A DNA stretch of 5,227 bases from Chloroflexota bacterium (GTDB taxonomy: Bacteria > Chloroflexota > UBA6077 > CF-72): the NCBI GenBank assembly GCA_019242065.1, contig JAFAWJ010000662.1, positions 1-5,227 of the forward strand. Direction: 5' to 3'. The notes below the pieces were generated by a model. It saw only the letters and a program-made list of their open reading frames with translations, was not told where the DNA came from and made no database searches. Positions 1 through 5,096 of the stretch are shown piece by piece (positions within the stretch are counted from its first letter, which is position 1; the number at the start of each line of letters is the position of its first letter). Made by a program: the position numbers and the translations under genes.

Positions 1-1
1 T

Positions 2-6
2 GGAGG
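2..6 (+). promoter_or_regulatory. Shine-Dalgarno of the L,D-transpeptidase gene
   Basis: GGAGG lies 9 nt before the ATG at 16. The in-frame TTG at 7 abuts the motif directly and would leave no spacer, so the ATG at 16 is the preferred start. The promoter lies outside the window. Confidence 0.75.
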
Positions 7-15
7 TTGCTTACT

Positions 16-1047
16 ATGCCTGGACCTCGCTCTCTCCAATGTCGGGAATCGGCGAGCGCGCCGCGTATTCGGCTGCCCGTCCTCGTGGCGTTGGTGCTGC
101 TATTCGCCGCCGTCACCCCAGTGTTGGCCCAGAATGATGCTGACTCGTCGCCGCCGCCGATCGAGGCGCTCGACACGCCACTATGGGCGGTGGCGCTGCA
201 GTCCACCACGCTGCGCTCACAACCCGACGACAATAGCGAGCAGTTCACCATGCTCAGGCCTAACGCCCCGCTGCAGATCCTGGGCTACGCGGGCGACTGG
301 GCCTACGTGTACAACCCGCGGTCCAAAGGTACCGCCTACGTGCACAGCGATCAGCTCGGGCCAGCCGACGCGCCTTCCACCTATGCCCAGCAAGATCCGC
401 CCCCGCTCGACGAGCAGGAGGACCGTACCGGGCATGTGGGCCAGGACACGCCGCTGTCGTTCTATCCCACCGATGATCCCGCGGCGGCGTATACCCAGTT
501 GAACGCCGGCTCGTCCGTCCACGTCACGGGCTCGACGACCGGGGACGACGGTCAGCAGTGGTACCAGACGGATGGCGGCGACTTTCTGCCAGCCAGCGCG
601 GTCGAATTTCCCAGCGCGCCGTCGATGCCGGCAGTGGCCGCGCCCCAGCGGACGTTCGCCGGGCATTGGGTCGACGTCGACCTCAGTTTGCCCGCTCGTA
701 TGGTCGCGTACGACGGTTCGACCCCCGAGCGCTCGATGTTGACCATCATCGGTCGTGGTCCATTGGCGACTCCCACCGGTACCTTTAGCATCATCCGACG
801 CGTCGCCAACGAAACGATGGACTCCGCGACCGTCGGGATTCCGCGCAACTCCCCGGGCGGCTATTACCTGACCAACGTGCTCTATACGCAGTACTTCCTT
901 CCGGGCGGCCAGTCGATTCACTACAACTACTGGTCGAGCAATTTCGGCTACCCTGGCTCGCACGGTTGCCTGGGTCTTTCGTACGCTGATGCGGCGTTCA
1001 TGTGGAGCTTCGCTGGCATCGGGACACCCGTCGACGTCCACTACTAA
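16..1047 (+). CDS. Secreted L,D-transpeptidase (YkuD domain) with two SH3-like domains
   Basis: Probable peptidoglycan L,D-transpeptidase of 343 residues, acting outside the cytoplasmic membrane on tetrapeptide stems to form 3-3 cross-links or attach proteins. Residues 1-38 form a signal peptide: a long basic n-region, a hydrophobic core at about 20-33, and a likely cut after VLA at 36-38. Residues 57-115 and 138-200 look like two bacterial SH3-type wall-binding domains (for example TTLRSQPD followed by WAYVYNP). The YkuD domain spans about 217-343, with His302 and the Ser315-His316-Gly317-Cys318 active site; Cys318 is the expected nucleophile. The motif reads SHGCLGLS, whereas the commonest form has Arg two residues after Cys (SHGCIRL or similar), so this is a variant. 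The gene appears intact, ends in TAA, and stands alone on its strand. The family assignment is firm; the precise reaction (cross-linking versus another acyl transfer) is inferred. Confidence 0.93.
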   Translation: MPGPRSLQCRESASAPRIRLPVLVALVLLFAAVTPVLAQNDADSSPPPIEALDTPLWAVALQSTTLRSQPDDNSEQFTMLRPNAPLQILGYAGDWAYVYNPRSKGTAYVHSDQLGPADAPSTYAQQDPPPLDEQEDRTGHVGQDTPLSFYPTDDPAAAYTQLNAGSSVHVTGSTTGDDGQQWYQTDGGDFLPASAVEFPSAPSMPAVAAPQRTFAGHWVDVDLSLPARMVAYDGSTPERSMLTIIGRGPLATPTGTFSIIRRVANETMDSATVGIPRNSPGGYYLTNVLYTQYFLPGGQSIHYNYWSSNFGYPGSHGCLGLSYADAAFMWSFAGIGTPVDVHY

Positions 1048-1063
1048 CGTGATGCTCGGCCGT

Positions 1064-1075
1064 TAGCCGCGGCTA
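1064..1075. repeat. 12-bp perfect palindrome downstream of the L,D-transpeptidase
   Basis: TAGCCGCGGCTA reads identically on both strands, 16 bp after the stop codon. It has no loop and no T-run, so it is not a classical intrinsic terminator. It could be a protein-binding site or chance in GC-rich DNA. Confidence 0.35.
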
Positions 1076-1091
1076 TCGAGATGAGGCAGGG

Positions 1092-1110
1092 GGCTCGCCG
1101 GTGAGCCTTC
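1092..1110 (+). terminator. Weak terminator-like hairpin after the L,D-transpeptidase
   Basis: GGCTC at 1092-1096 can pair with GAGCC at 1103-1107 around a 6-nt loop, followed only by TTC rather than a run of T. It sits 45 bp past the stop codon, where a terminator would be expected, but the short stem and missing T-run make it doubtful. Confidence 0.25.
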
Positions 1111-1502
1111 TACGATCGGCGGCGTAGCCCTGCTGCTTCATCTCTGGGCGCGATGCGCAGCTCATCGGCCTTACGTTGCTCACGCCAGCCGGCTACGTCT
1201 GGATTTCCGACCAGCCGCCCGCCGGCGCCTGCTCCAGCAGGCCGGGTGAAGAGTCGGGCGGCGCGCTGGCGAGCTTCATCGCGTGCCCAATCTTGAGTCG
1301 ACCGTCCGCCACAGCATCCCGCAGCAGCGGCTGCCGATGAATGCCGAGCCATTTGACGATCGTACTGTGGTCCTTCTTGACCAGGTCGGCGATACGCCGC
1401 GTCGACAGCGGACCCTCCTCGAGCAGGTCGGCGACCTCGGCCAGTACACCACGCGCGAGTTGTGTCAGGCAGCGCGACACGTAAAGTCTGAGATTCGTGC
1501 AC
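1110..1502 (-). pseudogene. Decayed ParB-type helix-turn-helix protein fragment
   Basis: Reading leftwards from about 1470 to 1196, one frame gives a segment strongly reminiscent of the DNA-binding core of ParB/KorB-like proteins. A helix-turn-helix reads LSTRRIADLVKKDHSTIVKWL, and is followed by the typical stretch in which residues around LRDAVADGRL precede IGHAMKLASAP. The frame stops at 1193, but a second - frame continues with WREQRKADELRIAP and runs to a TAG at 1110-1112, so a frameshift near 1200 is likely. No ParB-like N-terminal nuclease/CTPase domain (no GERRxR-type motif) is visible upstream. Within the longest open frame, the residues encoded above about 1490 do not resemble the family. 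The intact parent would have been a partition-type or phage/plasmid regulator; this copy is probably non-functional. What could revise this: a short stand-alone HTH protein starting inside the fragment, for which I see no convincing ribosome site. Confidence 0.6.
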
Positions 1503-1611
1503 GCCCGAGTCCGAGTCGCCCGCAGGAGCAGCCTGCGTTGGGGAGAAAGTCGCGTATGCCAGTGGCGGCGACTACGAGGACTACACCCTGTACCGTGACA
1601 AGTTGCACTAA
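1492..1611 (+). pseudogene. Possible C-terminal tail of a lost protein
   Basis: After a TGA at 1489-1491 this frame stays open for 39 codons to a TAA at 1609-1611 and has no start codon near its beginning. Its second half reads EKVAYASGGDYEDYTLYRDKLH, split here as EKVAYASGGDY then EDYTLYRDKLH. This acidic, tyrosine-rich composition looks like genuine protein rather than the Arg/Pro-rich noise of the other frames here. I do not recognise the family. If real, it is a 3' end whose upstream part was replaced at about 1490, exactly where the oppositely oriented ParB-like remnant begins, which would make that point a recombination junction. It could equally be chance. Confidence 0.25.
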
Positions 1612-1811
1612 TAGTGGCGCCGCTCGGTCGGCGTTGACGGTCGGCGTTGAGACGTTGTTGAGCACGTAGCGCCCCAAGATGGCTCGCCAGCAAGTAGGAG
1701 TCTCTCTGGAGGTTGCGCACGATGTTCCGCCCACCGCTCATCGCCGCGTCCAGACGTCGCCCCTGAAAAGCTCAGGGCGCGTCAAGGAATTAGTTCCCGG
1801 GGTTGCCGAGA
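1503..1811. other. Stretch without an intact gene
   Basis: Apart from the putative 3' tail ending at 1611, I find nothing well supported here. A 13-bp unit (GGTCGGCGTTGA plus one base) is present twice in tandem at 1626-1651. A 52-codon + frame runs from ATG 1679 to TGA 1837, but it has no Shine-Dalgarno and no recognisable motif. No tRNA, CRISPR or terminator is apparent. Confidence 0.5.
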
Positions 1812-1985
1812 TCAAGGATCTGGAGTCCGTGGCGTGATCGTGTAGTTCCAGGTGGGGCAGATCGCATGGTGCTCGATGTTGAGTGCCGACGAGTGGATCG
1901 CCCTCGCCGCGACCAGGTGCATGCCCCGGCGATGAGGTACCGCCGCCGGCGCGTCCAGCATCGAGGATGGCTGGTAGTTGACAGG
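1812..1985 (-). pseudogene. Transposase C-terminal remnant, ISAzo13-like (Rhodopirellula-type DDE)
   Basis: Reading leftwards, an open frame between a TGA at 1988-1986 and a TGA at 1814-1812 ends with LNIEHHAICPTWNYTITPR and a short tail. A closing WNYTI-P motif preceded by an L-N-I-x-x-H element is what I remember from the C-termini of ISAzo13-family (Rhodopirellula-type) DDE transposases. Only the last 25 or so residues (1889-1812) look convincing. Upstream, a neighbouring frame contributes RRRYLIAGA, which could correspond to the Y-x-x-G segment before that motif and would imply a further frameshift near 1900. No catalytic D, D or E block, start codon or terminal inverted repeats are visible, so this is a dead insertion-sequence scrap. 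The family name is from memory and moderately uncertain; that it is a broken gene end is more secure. Confidence 0.5.
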
Positions 1986-2083
1986 TCAATGCTGATCTGG
2001 CGTTGGGTACGAGCGTAATGCTCGTGCTGCAGTCGATCGAACTCTCTACCCGACGTCCCATGGGCATGATTGGTAACCGGAGT

Positions 2084-2090
2084 AAAGGAG
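2084..2090 (+). promoter_or_regulatory. Orphan Shine-Dalgarno of the decayed methyltransferase-like gene
   Basis: AAAGGAG is followed 10 nt later by ATA at 2101, where the reading frame of the methyltransferase-like remnant would begin. It supports the idea that ATA was once ATG. Confidence 0.4.
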
Positions 2091-2100
2091 CCATCGCACC

Positions 2101-2250
2101 ATAACATCTCAGGAATTGGACGGAACCAGGATCGAGGTGTTCGCCGGGCAGATGCTCGGCTTTCTGAACGGGTCGCTGCGGACGCTTGCATTGTCAGACA
2201 TTCGAGAAGGGCAGCATCGCCCAGCAGGTCTGAGTACACTTGCTGCGGGG
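2101..2250 (+). pseudogene. 5' remnant of a class I SAM-dependent methyltransferase-like gene
   Basis: The frame beginning at ATA 2101 reads ITSQELDGTRIEVFAGQMLG and continues FLNGSLRTLALS, then GQHRPAGLSTLAAG. This resembles the N-terminal winged-helix segment of class I methyltransferases of the kind reading roughly AFAGRMLGxLNGGxLALM, then GHRTGLFDTLAA. The extra or altered residues before GQHRPAGL suggest decay. No SAM-binding glycine loop follows: the similarity ends at about 2250, where the phosphoesterase ribosome site begins. The codon at 2101 is ATA, 10 nt after AAAGGAG, so a G-to-A change probably destroyed the start; a downstream in-frame TTG at 2116 is an inferior alternative. The gene has thus lost both its start and about four fifths of its length. 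The assignment rests on a remembered motif over about 45 residues. Confidence 0.45.
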
Positions 2251-2259
2251 AGTCAGGTG

Positions 2260-2266
2260 AAAGGAG
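2260..2266 (+). promoter_or_regulatory. Shine-Dalgarno of the phosphoesterase gene, close-spaced
   Basis: AAAGGAG ends only 3 nt before the ATG at 2270, which is shorter than usual. An in-frame TGA at 2258-2260 touches this motif, so translation cannot begin further upstream. This fixes the N-terminus at 2270 or later. Confidence 0.65.
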
Positions 2267-2269
2267 CAT

Positions 2270-4609
2270 ATGGCCACACAGCAGTCTGCTCAGGTGTACA
2301 TCACCAACACCACCGACGGTCATGCCACGATCACGCTCTACCACAACAATTCATCAAACGGTACCCAGAGCGGCACCTGGAGTGCCGCGCCCGGCCAGCA
2401 GGTCGGTCCCCTCACCGTCAGGTTCGAGACTGGCTTCGGCTCGTGGGGTATTCTCGACTACTGGGCTGTGGAGCTGGCGGTCGTCGACGGCTCGACACCC
2501 GGCGTCTACGAGAGCAGCGGCATCTTCCAGTACAGCGACTGGAAGGAGTGCCAGCTCCAGTCGCCGGATGCCAACCAGAACCTGGTGTACACCGTCAATT
2601 CCCAGACGTTCGCTATCAACCTGCGTTCGGGCGGCTGCTCGACACCGATGAACCTGGTGGAGCGCCAGACGGCCGACGCCTACATTACGAACGCGACCGA
2701 CGGTCACGCGGTGATCACGCTGTACCACAACAACTCGTCGGATGGCACGCAGAGCGGAAGCTGGGCAGCGGCGCCCGGGCAGCAGGTCGGCCCGCTGACG
2801 GTGCCGTTCCGCGTGGGCCTGAACTCGGCGCTCATTCTGGACTACTGGGCGGTTGAGCTGGCCGTCTCCGACGGCTCCAGCCCCGGGATTTATCAAAGCG
2901 CCGGTTTCCTGTCGATGACGGACTGGAAGGAGTGTCAGCTGCAGAGCGCTGATGCCGGCAAAAGTCTACCACTGACGGTCAACACCAGCACCTTCGCGAT
3001 CAACCTGCCGTCTGGCGGCTGCCAGGCCTCCATGACGCGCACCGGTCCGTATGCAAAGGTCGGTCACGTCTTCGTGTTGATGCTCGAGAACCACTCGTTC
3101 GACAACATTTTCGCGATGTCCGGCATCCCGAACATTCAGCACGCGACGACCAGCGATTCCAACAGCTACAACGGCACGCCCTACGCCGTCCGCTCGCCCG
3201 CGCCGCCGGCTATGCCGACGGATCCGGGGCACGAGTTCCTCGATGTCCTTGAGCAGCTCTGCGGCCAGGGCGTGACACATACGCCATGGACGTCTTATCC
3301 CCAGCCGATTAACAATTCCGGCTTCGTCGCCAACTACGCGACTACGCGCACCGAAATCACCAGCAACAATCCAAACCTGCCGACGCCCGCCCAGTACGAC
3401 GATGTCATGCAGTGTTTCGACACGAAGAGTCAGCTGCCGGTGACCTACGGGCTGGCCACGCAGTTCGGCGTGTGCGACCACTGGTTCTCTTCACTTCCAG
3501 GACCGACCTGGCCGAATCGCTTCTTCGTGCACGGCGCGTCATCCGCCGGTTGGGCCGACAGCCCGCCACCGGCGACGATTGCCTTGTGGGAGACGCCCGG
3601 TGGCGGCTTCACCTACCCGAGCGGATCCTCGATCTACGATGCGCTAGCGAGAGCTGGGATGCAGTGGCGCGTCTATGTCGACGAGAACGGTCCACTGCTC
3701 GGCGGCATCCCCCAGGTTGCGGCCTTGAAGGGCATCACGTATGGCATCAACACAAATGCCTTCACACGCTTTGCCGCTGACCTTCAGGGTCCATATCCGT
3801 ATACGTACACGTTTATCGAGCCAAACTACGGCGATGTGTCCGGCGGGTCGTACACCGGCGGCTCGTCGCAGCATCCCATGGACGGCGTTTCTGGCGGCGA
3901 GGGACTGATCAAAGCGACCTACGAAGCGATTCGCAACTCGCCGCTCTGGAACCGGAGTCTGCTGATCGTCACCTACGACGAGCACGGCGGCTTTTACGAC
4001 TCGATCCCACCCGGTCCTGCCCCATCACCGGCGGATGGCAGCCCAAACAACCCCGCGATCAACGCCAACGGCTTCGTCTTCGACCGATACGGCGTGCGGG
4101 TCCCCACGATCGTGATCTCGCCGCTGGTTCCCGCCGGCTCCGTCGACCACACGCTGTATGACCATACGTCGGTACTGGCCACGCTGGAGCAGCTTTACCA
4201 CGTCCCGCCGCTCACCAAACGCGACGCCGGCGCAAACACGGTGCTTGGCTTGCTGTCGCTGACGACGCCGCGAACGGACTGTCCGACGAGCTTGAGCAAC
4301 CCGGCGCCGCGCATGGTGCGCGCTACCGGCGCTCCGGCGTCCGCCACGGCAACGGCGGCCGCGGCGCGCACGTCCGAGGCGCCGTTGCCGGAGGCCGGCA
4401 ACGTCAACGGGGTGCTGGGCGTACTGCTGAAGACGGACCTCGAGCTTGCGCGCGGCGATCCTGCCGAGGAGGCGGCGATTCGGGAGCGCTTCGCGAGCGT
4501 CAAAACGGCAGGCGACGCGCAGGCGTACGCCGATGAGGTGCGCACCAAAGTGACCGCCGCGCAAGCGAATCGCGCGGCGAAACCGCCACTTCCCTCGCGC
4601 TTAGGCTAG
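2270..4609 (+). CDS. Phospholipase C/acid phosphatase-family phosphoesterase with duplicated N-terminal domain
   Basis: Predicted phosphoesterase of 779 residues that hydrolyses phosphate mono- or diesters such as phospholipid head groups; the substrate cannot be read from sequence. Residues 9-123 and 137-251 are tandem copies of one domain at a constant offset of 128. Each starts YITN-TDGHA, contains LDYWAVELAV and DWKECQLQS, and ends SGGC; Cys94/Cys123 and Cys222/Cys251 may pair. The catalytic domain spans about 262-670: LMLENHSFDN (Glu273-Asn274, metal ligands in AcpA), LPGPTWPNR with Thr413 at the nucleophile position, TYDEHGGFYD (Asp570-Glu571) and YDHTS at 630-634. An Ala/Pro linker (about 676-709) leads to a charged helical tail. 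The DUF756 C-terminal domains of PlcH-type enzymes are not apparent. There is no signal peptide, unlike many family members, and a stop 10 nt upstream rules out a longer N-terminus. The domain family is certain, localisation is open. Confidence 0.92.
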   Translation: MATQQSAQVYITNTTDGHATITLYHNNSSNGTQSGTWSAAPGQQVGPLTVRFETGFGSWGILDYWAVELAVVDGSTPGVYESSGIFQYSDWKECQLQSPDANQNLVYTVNSQTFAINLRSGGCSTPMNLVERQTADAYITNATDGHAVITLYHNNSSDGTQSGSWAAAPGQQVGPLTVPFRVGLNSALILDYWAVELAVSDGSSPGIYQSAGFLSMTDWKECQLQSADAGKSLPLTVNTSTFAINLPSGGCQASMTRTGPYAKVGHVFVLMLENHSFDNIFAMSGIPNIQHATTSDSNSYNGTPYAVRSPAPPAMPTDPGHEFLDVLEQLCGQGVTHTPWTSYPQPINNSGFVANYATTRTEITSNNPNLPTPAQYDDVMQCFDTKSQLPVTYGLATQFGVCDHWFSSLPGPTWPNRFFVHGASSAGWADSPPPATIALWETPGGGFTYPSGSSIYDALARAGMQWRVYVDENGPLLGGIPQVAALKGITYGINTNAFTRFAADLQGPYPYTYTFIEPNYGDVSGGSYTGGSSQHPMDGVSGGEGLIKATYEAIRNSPLWNRSLLIVTYDEHGGFYDSIPPGPAPSPADGSPNNPAINANGFVFDRYGVRVPTIVISPLVPAGSVDHTLYDHTSVLATLEQLYHVPPLTKRDAGANTVLGLLSLTTPRTDCPTSLSNPAPRMVRATGAPASATATAAAARTSEAPLPEAGNVNGVLGVLLKTDLELARGDPAEEAAIRERFASVKTAGDAQAYADEVRTKVTAAQANRAAKPPLPSRLG
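2294..3022 (+). repeat. Intragenic tandem duplication, two units about 384 bp apart
   Basis: The segments encoding residues 9-123 (2294-2638) and 137-251 (2678-3022) are homologous, with a period of exactly 384 bp (128 codons) between matching Cys codons (2549 versus 2933; 2636 versus 3020). Protein identity is high in the blocks HNNSS-GTQSG-W, APGQQVGPLTV, LDYWAVELAV and DWKECQLQS. Many codons differ silently, so the duplication is not very recent and both copies seem to have been kept under selection. Confidence 0.9.
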
Positions 4610-4620
4610 CCGCGTGGATC

Positions 4621-4663
4621 CCCTCAGGGAAAGTATGCTTTTGACCCGTCGCCTCCCTGAGGG
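4621..4663 (+). repeat. Perfect 10-bp inverted repeat after the phosphoesterase
   Basis: CCCTCAGGGA at 4621-4630 and TCCCTGAGGG at 4654-4663 are exact reverse complements separated by 23 nt, starting 11 nt after the stop codon. A hairpin could form in the 3' end of the phosphoesterase mRNA, but no T-run follows (the next bases are TCTCCGC). It might therefore be an RNA-processing or stability element, a factor-dependent terminator, or a protein-binding site. Each arm is also nearly self-palindromic. Confidence 0.5.
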
Positions 4664-4931
4664 TCTCCGCTGGGAAGTGCATTTCCTGGAGTGTTACCTC
4701 CCGCAAGGCGTGTCGTCTCAAGCCTGGAGACCTCAACCCCGCCTGTAATTCTGGGCGACTTTTGTCGTAGATCTTGGCTCTTGCTCGATCCGGTGAAGCT
4801 GAGTGTGGGAGCCGGTAGAGTATCCGGTGCGCTGTCCGACGCTCTTACAGCGGCTTTTTGCCTCATCTGCGTGGGCTATGCCTCGAGCGCCGCGCTGCGA
4901 TCGCCCGCCGGCTGTCTTGAGCGCCCCGGTA

Positions 4932-4963
4932 CCCAATTGCCAGATCGCAAGCCAAGCAATGGG
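4932..4963 (-). terminator. Bulged hairpin just past the Glu/Arg-repeat mini-gene
   Basis: CCCAATTGC (4932-4940) pairs with GCAATGGG (4956-4963) with one bulged A and a 15-nt loop. On the - strand it begins 4 nt after the TAA of the mini-gene. No U-run follows on that strand, so termination is only a possibility. Confidence 0.25.
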
Positions 4964-4967
4964 CTGG

Positions 4968-5084
4968 TTAAGCGATGCCTCGTCGTCGCCGCTCCCCCTC
5001 GCGTCTGCGTTCTTCTTCCCGTCGCCGTTCTTCTTCGCGTCGACGCTCCTCTTCCCGTCGACGCTCTTCTTCTGGCATGACCAT
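4968..5084 (-). CDS. Mini-protein of alternating Glu3/Arg3 blocks, predicted single alpha-helix
   Basis: The 38-codon ORF starts at ATG 5084-5082 and stops at TAA 4970-4968. It encodes MVMP, then four copies of EEERRR, then EGERRRRGIA. AAGGAG at 5096-5091 sits 6 nt before the start, the best ribosome site in the window; a second in-frame ATG is two codons later. Blocks of three acidic and three basic residues allow i to i+4 Glu-Arg salt bridges, so the peptide should form a monomeric charged helix or a coiled coil. There is no signal peptide or membrane segment, so it is presumably cytoplasmic. All base changes between the four core repeats are silent in this frame, whereas one would be missense (Arg/Leu) in the opposing + frame. 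I know no family or function for it. It may be an RNA-, membrane- or polyanion-interacting peptide, or a degenerate repeat with a fortuitous ribosome site. Confidence 0.55.
   Translation of the reverse strand: MVMPEEERRREEERRREEERRREEERRREGERRRRGIA
4984..5073. repeat. Five tandem copies of an 18-bp unit
   Basis: Units begin at 4984, 5002, 5020, 5038 and 5056 on the + strand, with a consensus near CGTCGACGCTCTTCTTCC. The first is the most divergent. The period is a multiple of three, so each copy adds six codons in any frame. It gives three Glu and three Arg on the - strand and serine/arginine blocks on the + strand. Slipped-strand replication is the likely source. Confidence 0.9.
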
Positions 5085-5090
5085 GATTAA

Positions 5091-5096
5091 CTCCTT
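5091..5096 (-). promoter_or_regulatory. Strong Shine-Dalgarno of the Glu/Arg mini-gene
   Basis: On the - strand the sequence reads AAGGAG, a 6-nt spacer, then ATG at 5084. No comparable site precedes the competing + strand ATG at 4975. I see no convincing -10/-35 pair between here and the window end at 5227. Confidence 0.7.

Larger units (their letters stand above)
4610..4967. other. Intergenic stretch without a supported gene
   Basis: The reading frames here lack ribosome sites and recognisable motifs. Besides the inverted repeat at 4621-4663 there are two short stem-forming pairs: GGAG/CTCC at 4688-4701, and GTCTC/GAGAC at 4715-4731. No tRNA, promoter of good quality, or insertion-sequence end could be supported. 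Confidence 0.5.

Noticed and set aside
217..1041. Long - strand open frame opposite the L,D-transpeptidase
   Set aside because: It is Arg/Val/Gly-rich with no domain or ribosome site, and is the expected antisense shadow of a GC-rich gene whose + frame has clear motifs.
1679..1837. 52-codon + strand ORF starting MARQQVGVSLEV
   Set aside because: No Shine-Dalgarno precedes it, it has no recognisable family, and its 3' end overlaps the end of the transposase remnant on the other strand. It is too short to support on composition alone.
1738..2344. Two long overlapping - strand frames as real genes
   Set aside because: Both are Arg/Ser/Thr-rich and lack motifs. The convincing protein signal in this region lies in the third - frame (1812-1889).
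2354..2896. Antisense open frame within the phosphoesterase repeats
   Set aside because: It mirrors the coding frame over the duplicated region and shows no recognisable motif. Its apparent internal repetition comes from the + strand duplication.
4744..4770. TGTAATTCTGGGCGACTTTTGTCG as a possible insertion-sequence terminal repeat
   Set aside because: It begins with TG and has the look of an IS end, but no inverted partner exists in the window and no transposase lies nearby.
4984..5073. Tandem 18-bp units as a CRISPR array or iteron origin
   Set aside because: The units abut with no spacers, keep a three-base codon periodicity and lie inside an ORF with a strong ribosome site, so a coding repeat is the better explanation.
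4691..5090. + strand open frames of 129 and 95 codons near the window end
   Set aside because: Their C-terminal parts are Leu/Val or Phe/Ser/Pro-rich translations of the 18-bp repeat in other phases. No ribosome site or family resemblance was found.
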